From Gammaproteobacteria bacterium (GTDB taxonomy: Bacteria > Pseudomonadota > Gammaproteobacteria > Eutrophobiales > Eutrophobiaceae), in contig CANKCB010000003.1 of NCBI GenBank assembly GCA_947480335.1, forward strand, positions 124,001 through 188,000: DNA of 64,000 bases. Direction: 5' to 3'. The position numbers and the translations under genes are program-made. The notes beneath the pieces were generated by a model that saw only the letters and a list, made by a program, of their open reading frames with translations, did no database searches and was not told the DNA's origin. The stretch's first letter is position 1; the number at the start of each line of letters is the position of its first letter. Positions 43,452-50,989 of this stretch are shown piece after piece.

Positions 43452-44647
43452 TTTTTCGCCGCGTACACATGGAATCCATCGGTTATGAACTACCGCCGAT
43501 GGTCGTTACCTCGGAAGAGCTCGAAGGCAGACTCTTGCCAATGTATGACACGCTGCATATTTCTCCCGGCCAACTCGAAGCATTGACGGGTATCAGTGAA
43601 CGTCGCTGGTGGGATCAGGGATATTCGCTGTCAGATGGAGCAGCAGCGGCTGCCACCAAGGCATTGAAGCAGTCGAATGTACGCGCCAGTGATATTCAAA
43701 CACTTATTTACGCGGGTGTGTGCCGGGAAAATTTTGAGCCTGCCACGGCTTGTTCCGTAGCCGCCAAACTCGGCATCAGTCCGGATGCCTATGTCTATGA
43801 TATTTCCAACGCCTGTCTCGGTATGTTGAACGGCATAATCGACATCGCCAACCGCATTGAACTGAAACAAATTCGTGCCGGCATGGTTGTGTCCTGTGAA
43901 TCGTCCAGGGAAATTGTGGAGATCATGATTAACCGGATGTTAAAGGAAAGAACGATGGACATTTTTTCCTCTTCGCTGGCGACACTGACCGGTGGCTCTG
44001 GCGCAGCGGCAGTACTGCTGACCGATGGATCGTTCGGGAATGACCATGCACACAGATTAATAGGCGCTGCCACCCAGGCCGCACCGGAACATCATCGCTT
44101 GTGTCGCTGGGGCGTAACGATGACCCCGGTTGAACTGGGTAAAATGATGTTCACGCCGGACAAGCTGATGTCTGCTGTTGAAGAAGTGCTCAAACCGGAA
44201 ACCATCCCGACCATCATGCGCGAACTGATGACCAGCGACAGGCTACCGACATCGGTTGCCAATCTGTTGCCATCCAAAATGTTGCCGCAAGTATTGTCTG
44301 AATTCATGTCTACCGATTCTGTCTCTGTATTAAAGCATGGTGTCAAACTGGGAGTTAAAACCTGGGGCACATTCCTGACCAGAATGGGTTGGGCGCGTGA
44401 GGAGATCGACAAGGTCATTTGTCACCAGGTCGGATCCGGACATCAGGAAACCATCCTGCGCGAACTGGGTATTTCCAAGGACAAGGACTTTAGTACCTAC
44501 AAATATCTGGGCAATATTGGCACGGTATCCGTACCGATGACCGCGGCCATTGCTGATCAACGCAAGTTTTTAAAGCGTGGCGACCGGGTCGGATTTCTGG
44601 GTATAGGCAGTGGCTTAAACTGCATGATGCTCGGCTGGGAGTGGTAA
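43448..44647 (+). CDS. oleA: Head-to-head hydrocarbon thiolase OleA
   Basis: OleA condenses two fatty acyl thioesters head to head in a non-decarboxylative Claisen reaction, giving a long beta-keto acid. The 399-residue thiolase-fold protein has the nucleophile Cys123 in ISNACLGMLNG, a Glu at 97 (CRENFEPATA), His326 in VICHQVGSGH and Asn356 in GNIGTVSVP. Glu97-Cys123 and His326-Asn356 spacings (26 and 30) equal those of Xanthomonas OleA (Glu117-Cys143, His285-Asn315). The Cys-His spacing is about 61 residues longer here, from an insertion near residues 220-285. It is translationally coupled to pfaC, suggesting that PUFA-synthase products are its acyl donors. Confidence 0.93.
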   Translation: MIFRRVHMESIGYELPPMVVTSEELEGRLLPMYDTLHISPGQLEALTGISERRWWDQGYSLSDGAAAAATKALKQSNVRASDIQTLIYAGVCRENFEPATACSVAAKLGISPDAYVYDISNACLGMLNGIIDIANRIELKQIRAGMVVSCESSREIVEIMINRMLKERTMDIFSSSLATLTGGSGAAAVLLTDGSFGNDHAHRLIGAATQAAPEHHRLCRWGVTMTPVELGKMMFTPDKLMSAVEEVLKPETIPTIMRELMTSDRLPTSVANLLPSKMLPQVLSEFMSTDSVSVLKHGVKLGVKTWGTFLTRMGWAREEIDKVICHQVGSGHQETILRELGISKDKDFSTYKYLGNIGTVSVPMTAAIADQRKFLKRGDRVGFLGIGSGLNCMMLGWEW

Positions 44648-44728
44648 GTAACCGACGCTCGGGGACAGGAAGTCGGGTTTCGTAATTCTCTTTTGCAAAC
44701 AACACCGGAATAACTTTCAACGTTCCCC

Positions 44729-45673
44729 ATGCACTATCCTGACTACCCCTTTGCTTCCCATTACGCTGTCATTCAGGGACATAAATTACATTATCTGGAT
44801 GAGGGACCGCGTGACGCAGAACCTGTAATTATGCTGCACGGGAATCCAAGCTGGTCCTATTACTATCGCCATCTGGTGCTGGCATTACGTGACAAATACC
44901 GTTGTATTGTTCCGGATCATATCGGCATGGGTCTGTCGGAAAAACCGCAGGCCGGGCAATATCCGTTTACCTTTGAAAGACGTGCAGAAGATCTGGACAG
45001 TTTGCTTGACCAGCTGCATATCCATAACAATATTACGTTAATAGTACACGACTGGGGTGGCATGATCGGCATGACGTGGGCCAACCGCTGGCCCGAAAGA
45101 GTAAAACGTCTGGTGATACTGAATACAGCCGCGTTCCATTTGCCTCCGCACAAGCATTTACCTGCTTCGTTGATATTCAGTCGCATACCCATCATTAATG
45201 CAATACTGAATCAGGGGTTCAATGCATTCTGTCGTGGCGCAATAACATATGGCATGACCCGGACCCGCATGTCGGCCGAGGTCGCGGCCGCCTATCTGGC
45301 GCCGTATGACAACTGGTCAAACCGGTTGGCCGTACGCCGGTTTGTCGAGGACATCCCCATAGCACCGGGTGATCCCGGTTACGACACGATCACAACAGTA
45401 GCGGATGGCTTGTATCGTTTCCGCTCTCTACCGATACTGATAGGTTGGGGGATGAAGGATTTTGTGTTTGATGTACATTTTCTGAATGAATGGACCCGAC
45501 GATTCCCTGCTGCCGAACTGCACCGTTTTGCAGATGCCGGCCATTATATTCTGGAAGATGCAAAAGCAGAGTTGATTCCGATAGTGTGCGATTTCCTCAA
45601 TCGTCATCCAGTAAATAGTCAGATCGCGGAGGACACAGAGATAACACGGAATTCCCTGAGAAACAAAATATGA
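44729..45673 (+). CDS. oleB: Beta-lactone decarboxylase OleB (alpha/beta hydrolase)
   Basis: OleB removes CO2 from the beta-lactone made by OleC, leaving the cis-olefin. The 314-residue protein is a haloalkane-dehalogenase-like alpha/beta hydrolase: LHGNPSWSYYYRHLV near the oxyanion hole, DHIGMGLSEKP, and the nucleophile Asp108 in IVHDWGGMIG. The catalytic His lies in RFADAGHYILEDA. The Asp nucleophile is what distinguishes OleB and dehalogenases from serine esterases. It lies 81 nt after oleA and 53 nt before oleC. The DNA between oleA and oleB shows no terminator. Confidence 0.93.
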   Translation: MHYPDYPFASHYAVIQGHKLHYLDEGPRDAEPVIMLHGNPSWSYYYRHLVLALRDKYRCIVPDHIGMGLSEKPQAGQYPFTFERRAEDLDSLLDQLHIHNNITLIVHDWGGMIGMTWANRWPERVKRLVILNTAAFHLPPHKHLPASLIFSRIPIINAILNQGFNAFCRGAITYGMTRTRMSAEVAAAYLAPYDNWSNRLAVRRFVEDIPIAPGDPGYDTITTVADGLYRFRSLPILIGWGMKDFVFDVHFLNEWTRRFPAAELHRFADAGHYILEDAKAELIPIVCDFLNRHPVNSQIAEDTEITRNSLRNKI

Positions 45674-45726
45674 TCAAAGTATATCCATTTGACCGGTTTT
45701 ATTTCAGTTGCGGATAATCAGGAATC

Positions 45727-47370
45727 ATGCAAGCTTCCAATATCGCAGACTATCTGGCAACCATGGCGAAACAACAACCCGCCAGCCTTGCCATTGCCGT
45801 ACAACAAGCGGACAACCGTTTTCTTGAATACAGCTATCAGCAACTGGATGAAGAGAGTGATCGTATTGCCCGCGGTTTACAGCATTACGGCATCGTGCAA
45901 GGCACCCGCACAGTGTTGATGGAAAAGCCGGGGTTTGAATTTATTGCAATCGTGTTTGCCTTGTTCAGGATTGGGGCCGTACTGGTTGCTGTGGATCCGG
46001 GGATCGGACTTAAACACCTGAAAAAATGTCTGGGGGAAGCCAGGCCACAAGCTTTTATTGGAAACCGCAAGGCCCACCTGGCCAGAATGGTATTCGGCTG
46101 GGCCAGTTCGAGTTTGCAAACCCGCATTCTCACCGGCAACAAGGCCTTGCCACTGCCCGGAATCATCAAACTGAATCATGTGATACAGGATCGCTTTCGC
46201 GTTACAGCTACCGATAAGGTTTCAACACCACCGGAACAGATGGCAGCCATTCTCTTTACCAGTGGCAGCACCGGCACGCCGAAGGGTGTGGTTTATACAC
46301 ACCGGAATTTTCTGGCACAGGTTGAAGCATTAAAAAACCTGTATGACATACAACCAGGAGAAGTGGATCTGGCAACCTTCCCTCTGTTTGCCCTGTATGC
46401 CCCGGCAATGGGGATGACCTCGATCATACCGGACATGGATTTCACCCGACCCGGTAGCGTTAATCCAACCAGAATCATACTCGCTCTGAAAAAATATCAG
46501 GCTACCACCATGTTTGGATCACCGGCACTGCTGGATCGCGTTGGCCGCTATGGCGTGCAAAACAACATCCAGCTGCCTTCGTTAAAACGAGTACTCAGTG
46601 CTGGCGCACCGGTCGCACCAGCCATACTTGAACGCTTTGGCAAGCTGCTCAGCGAACAAGCCCAGTTACACACACCGTATGGCGCAACGGAAGCCTTGCC
46701 CGTCAGTTCAATCGGCAGTCAGGAAGTATTGCAACATACGCGAGCTGCCACCGAAGCCGGTATGGGTATCTGCGTCGGTGAACCGGTCACTGGCATAAAG
46801 GTCAGCATCATTGCTATTAGTGATGTAGCCATCGCCACATGGAATGAAGTCACCCTTCTGGGCCCTAATCAAACCGGCGAGATTGTCGTCCACGGCCCGC
46901 AGGTCACCACAAAATACTACAACCGCCCGGATGCCACACTACTGGCAAAAATCTATGATAACGAGGGGCAGGTATATCATCGTATGGGTGATACCGGTTA
47001 TCTGGATGATAATGGACGCCTGTGGTTCTGTGGACGCAAATCCGAACGTGTGGTCGATTACGACAAGACCTGGTTCAGCGCGTGTTGCGAGGGTGTATTT
47101 AATGTACACGAGAAAGTCTATCGTACCGCTCTGGTCAGTCTGCGCGACAAAGGCAAGACTATTCCAGCCTTGTGTGTGGAACTGGAACCCGCCTGGCGCA
47201 AAGCCAACACAGGATCGATACGTCGTGAACTGATTGAGCTGGGACTGAAGCACAAACATACCCGTGCGATACGCCAGATTTTCTTTCATCCTGGATTTCC
47301 GGTGGACATACGCCACAACGCAAAAATCGATCGAGCTAAACTCACGCAATGGGCACGTAAACAAAAATGA
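45727..47370 (+). CDS. oleC: Beta-lactone synthetase OleC (AMP-dependent ligase family)
   Basis: OleC is an ANL-superfamily enzyme that uses ATP to close the beta-hydroxy acid from OleD into a cis beta-lactone. The 547-residue protein has the adenylate-forming P-loop ILFTSGSTGTPKGVVYTH, the A5 region PYGATEALPVSSI, GEIVVHGPQVTTKYYNRP, and the A7-type YHRMGDTGYLDDNGRLWFCG with the ribose-binding Asp. The C-terminal domain is shorter than in acyl-CoA synthetases and ends in HNAKIDRAKLTQWA. It overlaps oleD by 4 nt (ATGA). Confidence 0.93.
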   Translation: MQASNIADYLATMAKQQPASLAIAVQQADNRFLEYSYQQLDEESDRIARGLQHYGIVQGTRTVLMEKPGFEFIAIVFALFRIGAVLVAVDPGIGLKHLKKCLGEARPQAFIGNRKAHLARMVFGWASSSLQTRILTGNKALPLPGIIKLNHVIQDRFRVTATDKVSTPPEQMAAILFTSGSTGTPKGVVYTHRNFLAQVEALKNLYDIQPGEVDLATFPLFALYAPAMGMTSIIPDMDFTRPGSVNPTRIILALKKYQATTMFGSPALLDRVGRYGVQNNIQLPSLKRVLSAGAPVAPAILERFGKLLSEQAQLHTPYGATEALPVSSIGSQEVLQHTRAATEAGMGICVGEPVTGIKVSIIAISDVAIATWNEVTLLGPNQTGEIVVHGPQVTTKYYNRPDATLLAKIYDNEGQVYHRMGDTGYLDDNGRLWFCGRKSERVVDYDKTWFSACCEGVFNVHEKVYRTALVSLRDKGKTIPALCVELEPAWRKANTGSIRRELIELGLKHKHTRAIRQIFFHPGFPVDIRHNAKIDRAKLTQWARKQK

Positions 47371-48362
47371 AAGTGCTGGTAACCGGAGGCGGTGGTTATC
47401 TCGGTGGCGCGGTCGTCCGTGCCCTGCTGGCACGTGGCGATGAAGTCTGTAGTCTGCAACGCGGTGACTACCCACAACTGCAAAAAGCAGGCGCACAACT
47501 GTTCAAGGGCGATCTGGGAGACCCGCAGGCAGTCATCCAGGCCAGTCGCGATTGCGAGGTCATCCTGCATATTGCTGGCAAGACGGGGGTCTGGGGAGAC
47601 TATGCTGATTATTACCGGACCAATGTAACGGGCACACAATCTGTACTCGAAGCCTGCAAGATAAATAGTATCAGCAAACTGGTCTACACCAGCTCACCCA
47701 GTGTCGTATTTGACGGAACGGATGAAGAGAATCTGGATGAGACGGCGCCCTACCCTCGCCATTATTTCAATCATTATCAACGCACCAAGGCAATTGCGGA
47801 GCAACTGGTACTGGCCGCGAACAATGACTGGCTCTCCACCGTTGCACTGCGTCCACACCTGATTTGGGGGCCAGGCGATCCCCATCTGATAGGTCGTATC
47901 ATCAACCGCGCAAAAACCGGTCGTTTAAGGTTGGCTCATAGTCGCGGTAATCTGGTGGATACCACCTTTATTGACAATGCCGTGCATGCACATCTGGCGG
48001 CAACCGACAGGCTGGGACCGGGCGCCACTTGTGCCGGGAAAGCCTACTTTATCAGTAATGGCGAACCCTTACCGATGTCTGCCCTGATCAATCGCATACT
48101 GGATGCAGCAGGCATGCCTGCAATAAATAAAACCTTGCCCGATAAGCTGCTATATCTGGTTGGACAGGTTTCAGAACTGGTCTACTCGCTGCTGCGCATA
48201 CGCAGTGAACCACTGATGACGCGTTTCATTGCCAGACAACTGTGCTGCTCGCACTGGTACAATATCAGCGCCGCCCGACGTGATCTGGATTACCAACCGC
48301 GTGTCACTATCGAACAGGGTATGCAACAACTGGAACAATACTTTTCCAGATTGCCATTATGA
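47367..48362 (+). CDS. oleD: NADPH-dependent beta-keto acid reductase OleD
   Basis: OleD reduces the beta-keto acid made by OleA to the beta-hydroxy acid, the substrate of OleC. The 331-residue extended short-chain dehydrogenase has the dinucleotide-binding motif VTGGGGYLGGAVV at residues 5-17. The catalytic Tyr137 and Lys141 lie in HYQRTKA, and YTSSPSVVFDG carries the active Ser. It resembles the 3-beta-hydroxysteroid dehydrogenase branch, as other OleD proteins do. It overlaps both oleC and the phosphopantetheinyl transferase gene by 4 nt. Confidence 0.93.
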   Translation: MKVLVTGGGGYLGGAVVRALLARGDEVCSLQRGDYPQLQKAGAQLFKGDLGDPQAVIQASRDCEVILHIAGKTGVWGDYADYYRTNVTGTQSVLEACKINSISKLVYTSSPSVVFDGTDEENLDETAPYPRHYFNHYQRTKAIAEQLVLAANNDWLSTVALRPHLIWGPGDPHLIGRIINRAKTGRLRLAHSRGNLVDTTFIDNAVHAHLAATDRLGPGATCAGKAYFISNGEPLPMSALINRILDAAGMPAINKTLPDKLLYLVGQVSELVYSLLRIRSEPLMTRFIARQLCCSHWYNISAARRDLDYQPRVTIEQGMQQLEQYFSRLPL

Positions 48363-49063
48363 ACCAGACCGGTTCTCTCTCTGCGGAGTATGTTGATCTG
48401 TACTCTATCCGGCTGGATCTGCCACAAACGGATATTACAAACTGTCTGCAGTGGCTTTCAGAAGCAGAACGTGCACGAGCCAACAAACTGTTGTCTTCTA
48501 CAAAGTCACGCGAATTTATCGTGACCCGTGCCAACCTGAAAAGAATACTCACTCAAGCACTGGATGAGTCTGCCGCCAACATCACGATTGCAAATGAGCC
48601 TGGAGGCAAACCTTATCTCGATTGCGGTAATCGGCATCCACGTGTTCGTTTCAGCGTGTCTCATTCACATGATTTGGCGCTGATTGCTCTGACGCTGGAC
48701 CATGCTATTGGTGTAGATGTAGAAAGGATCCGAGCGGAAGTCGATCATGCATCGTTGTCACGCCGATTTTTTTCACCGGCTGAATTTGAAGCACTGCAAC
48801 AGTGCGATCGTGCATTACGCTTACGCGCATTCTTTGCCACCTGGACTCGCAAGGAAGCATTGGTGAAAGCGCATGGCAAGGGCATTGCCCTTGGACTGCA
48901 ACAATTTGATGTTTCCGTTGATCCTGACAAGCCACCGCATGTGTTGGCAACCCGTTGGGATTCTGCAGACACTGTCGATTGGCAGCTGCATAACATTGAA
49001 ACAGACAACAACTATATGGCCAGTCTCGCTACCGGTAGCCAACTTTCCATACGCTACCGGTAG
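48359..49063 (+). CDS. pfaE: Sfp-type 4'-phosphopantetheinyl transferase (PfaE role)
   Basis: This 234-residue protein activates acyl carrier domains by attaching phosphopantetheine from coenzyme A to a Ser. Sfp-family motifs are present: FSVSHSHDLALIAL, GVDVERI with the Mg ligands Asp120 and Glu122, and FFATWTRKEALVKAHGKG with Trp162, Lys165 and Glu166. As the only such gene in the operon and 4 nt overlapped with oleD, it most likely modifies the four ACPs of PfaA, the role called PfaE in Shewanella. Its position after the ole genes rather than beside pfa genes ties the two halves of the cluster into one unit. The stop codon lies within a palindromic hairpin. Confidence 0.92.
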   Translation: MNQTGSLSAEYVDLYSIRLDLPQTDITNCLQWLSEAERARANKLLSSTKSREFIVTRANLKRILTQALDESAANITIANEPGGKPYLDCGNRHPRVRFSVSHSHDLALIALTLDHAIGVDVERIRAEVDHASLSRRFFSPAEFEALQQCDRALRLRAFFATWTRKEALVKAHGKGIALGLQQFDVSVDPDKPPHVLATRWDSADTVDWQLHNIETDNNYMASLATGSQLSIRYR

Positions 49064-49064
49064 C
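49028..49064 (+). terminator. Paired-palindrome hairpin at the end of the pfa-ole operon
   Basis: GCTACCGGTAGC occurs twice, at 49028-49039 and 49053-49064. It is its own reverse complement, so the two copies can also pair with each other in a 12-bp stem with a 13-nt loop. The second copy contains the stop codon of the transferase gene. A moderately T-rich stretch (AACTTTATCTTAATCT) follows. It is a plausible terminator between convergent genes. Confidence 0.55.
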
Positions 49065-49092
49065 AACTTTATCTTAATCTGAAGGGATTTAC

Positions 49093-49431
49093 TCAGGCGA
49101 AGTGGAACCTGACAGGACTTTTTTCCACTTTTCTCGTATCGTCTATCACCATTAATTCAAGCTTGGACCCGTCCAGATAGGTATTCAGAGCCTGTTCACC
49201 TGTGTATGTCTGCATTTCTCTCGGCTGCGCATGTCGGCTCAAAAAGCCTTCAAACCAGGTTTCCATCTGTGATTGCGAAATGAACGGGCCGGCAATGACT
49301 CCAAACTCACCCTTGCGAATATTGACTCGACGACTGCCCACATACGAAACCAGGTTTTCGTCATTATTACGCAGGTAGATAAACCAACCCTCATCTGACC
49401 AGAAGGTACGTTCATTTATCAAGCTGTTCAT
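49093..49431 (-). CDS. Small hypothetical protein (112 aa), convergent with the pfa-ole operon
   Basis: The 112-residue soluble protein has an N-terminal segment, ERTFWSDEGWFIYLR, followed by IRKGEFGVIAGPFISQSQME. A pattern of this sort (ER-F, W-F, G-F-GPF) recalls the short DUF6316-like proteins of gammaproteobacteria, but I cannot confirm the match. No signal peptide or membrane helix is present. The ATG at 49431 is preceded by GGGACAG. The upstream region carries two pairs of 10-bp-spaced GTAAC repeats, which could be sites for an OmpR-family regulator such as the one encoded at 49830-50540. Confidence 0.6.
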   Translation of the reverse strand: MNSLINERTFWSDEGWFIYLRNNDENLVSYVGSRRVNIRKGEFGVIAGPFISQSQMETWFEGFLSRHAQPREMQTYTGEQALNTYLDGSKLELMVIDDTRKVEKSPVRFHFA

Positions 49432-49531
49432 TTTGCTGTCCCTCGTTTATCTGTTGGGACCATATTAAGGCTTGCATGCGTGTAATACTGTTGCGGTAAG
49501 GTATGTGTCAGGTCACAGCAATACCAATATG

Positions 49532-49547
49532 TGTAACTGTATGTAAC
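49532..49547. promoter_or_regulatory. Candidate response-regulator site, direct repeat TGTAAC x2
   Basis: TGTAAC at 49532-49537 recurs at 49542-49547, with 10-bp spacing. OmpR-family winged-helix regulators typically bind direct repeats about one helical turn apart. It lies about 100 bp upstream of the ATG at 49431. This is inference only. Confidence 0.3.
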
Positions 49548-49784
49548 GGGGCGGTAAAATGCCGCTATTTACAGGGAACTATTCCAATAACGGATATTAA
49601 CGCCAATTTGGCAATTACCCGATAAAATCGGGCAATTTATAGCGGTTCACGCACGGGTAATCGAGCAGACAACTCCCCGCAATATCCAGCATAAAGAATA
49701 ATTCGTCCGCTATATTCCGTATTTTTCAGAAAACATAGTAACCATCCGTAGCTATCATTTCTGTAGCCGACATGTATTAATAGA

Positions 49785-49799
49785 GTAACGGACTGTAAC
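49785..49799. promoter_or_regulatory. Second candidate response-regulator site, GTAAC x2
   Basis: GTAAC at 49785-49789 recurs at 49795-49799, again with a 10-bp period. It lies just past the 3' end of the response regulator gene and far (about 355 bp) upstream of the 49431 start. Inference only. Confidence 0.25.
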
Positions 49800-49829
49800 C
49801 TGGCTGCCTGTTTTAACTGCGGTAGTTGT

Positions 49830-50540
49830 CTAGTCCCAGCCATTGATGTTGAACAGATATCCCTGACCACGTACTGTCTTTATACGATACGGCGCTTCGG
49901 TATCATCCTGCAAACGTTTGCGTAATCTGGAAATTTTCATATCTATTGAACGATCCATACCATCATGTTCAATCCCACGCAGGTTTTTCTGGATGTCATC
50001 GCGGGAGATGATTTTTCCGGCATTACTTACCAGCAACCACAACAGATCAAAATCAGAGGTGGTCAGCGAAATTTCCTCTTCACCGAGTTTCACGCTGCGC
50101 GTTGATTTATTAATAGTGAAACTGCCATAGCTGGCATGGTCGTGACGTGCCTGAAAGTTATTGTAGGTATCTCCACGACGCAATGCAGCTTTTAATCTTG
50201 CATGGATTAACCTCGGTTCTGCGGGCTTGACAATATAATCATCGGCACCCAGTTCAAGGCCAATGATCTGGTCGATATCCTCATCTCTGGCTGTGAGCAT
50301 GATAATCGGCTCGTCGAAAAAACCCCTAATTTCCCGACATACCTCAAATCCATCCTTCCCAGGCAGGTTAACATCAAGAATTACCGCATCCGGTTCATGC
50401 TCGCGAACTGCCTCGACAATCCGGTTGCCACTGGACTCAGTAATGACCTTGTAGTTCTGTTTTTCAAGATAGCGCGACAAGGTCAAGGCCATAACTTCGT
50501 CATCTTCCGCAAGCAGGATCGTTTTTAACGGGGCGATCAT
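49830..50540 (-). CDS. OmpR-family response regulator
   Basis: The 236-residue protein has an N-terminal receiver domain: acidic pocket AEDD at residues 11-14, phosphoacceptor Asp56 in VILDVNLPGKDG, and Lys106 in GADDYIVKP. A C-terminal winged-helix DNA-binding domain follows (about residues 135-236), with LTTSDFDLLWLLVSNAGK, ISRDDIQKNL and IKTVRGQGYLF. It resembles TorR/RstA-type regulators. The ATG at 50540 overlaps the upstream Hpt gene by 4 nt. No histidine kinase gene is present in the window, so the phosphodonor is unknown, but the Hpt protein is an obvious candidate. Confidence 0.92.
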   Translation of the reverse strand: MIAPLKTILLAEDDEVMALTLSRYLEKQNYKVITESSGNRIVEAVREHEPDAVILDVNLPGKDGFEVCREIRGFFDEPIIMLTARDEDIDQIIGLELGADDYIVKPAEPRLIHARLKAALRRGDTYNNFQARHDHASYGSFTINKSTRSVKLGEEEISLTTSDFDLLWLLVSNAGKIISRDDIQKNLRGIEHDGMDRSIDMKISRLRKRLQDDTEAPYRIKTVRGQGYLFNINGWD

Positions 50541-50902
50541 TTATCTTTTCCGTTCTGAGAAAACCATTCTACCCAATTCGCAAGGTCACGGGAAACAGTG
50601 TACAAGGACTTGGTCAGAGATTCTGCCAAGGTTAATACCATCTCGCTCTGACCACTTTTGATTGCCGCTTCCAGACGTTCGGGCAAATCTGTGTTATCCG
50701 TCGTATACAATGCCCAGGTGGCTTTCAGTTTGTGCGCAACCTTCTGCAGGCCTTTCTCGTTTTTGTCATCCAGCAACAACCTGATTTGATCAGCATAGAG
50801 TCGGTAATGTTCCGCTACTGGCTGGGCCAGTTCTGCAAATAATTGCTCATCCCCATCAAAGCTGGCGATCGCCTTGCTGAATCTTGTATTGAGCAGAGTC
50901 AT
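50537..50902 (-). CDS. Stand-alone Hpt (histidine phosphotransfer) protein
   Basis: The 121-residue helical protein has the Hpt signature with the phosphorylatable His57 in VAHKLKATWALY (canonical form AHxLKG). The rest is a four-helix-bundle pattern (FAELAQPVAEHYRLYADQIR, PERLEAAIKSGQSEM). The Gly after LK in the consensus is replaced by Ala. It would carry phosphate between a hybrid kinase and a response regulator. Its stop overlaps the start of the OmpR-family regulator gene by 4 nt, a strong hint that the two form a relay pair. The hybrid kinase must be encoded elsewhere. Confidence 0.8.
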   Translation of the reverse strand: MTLLNTRFSKAIASFDGDEQLFAELAQPVAEHYRLYADQIRLLLDDKNEKGLQKVAHKLKATWALYTTDNTDLPERLEAAIKSGQSEMVLTLAESLTKSLYTVSRDLANWVEWFSQNGKDK

Positions 50903-50989
50903 TTACACACAGTAACGTCAGCCGACAACGATTACAACCTTCATCATAAAACACTGTGAGTGTGGACACGATTTAAGTCTGTGTTTGAT

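Larger units (their letters stand above)
49432..49829. other. Intergenic region, 398 bp
   Basis: No gene is supported. It holds two GTAAC direct-repeat pairs (listed separately) and a small stem-loop CCCGAT-AAA-ATCGGG at 49618-49632. It also contains the upstream sequence of the 112-residue hypothetical gene and the downstream sequence of the response regulator gene. Confidence 0.5.

Noticed and set aside
28046-49063. Incomplete PUFA synthase because pfaB is absent
   Set aside because: The acyltransferase function of PfaB is present as a domain within PfaC, so the set is complete for the myxobacterial type.
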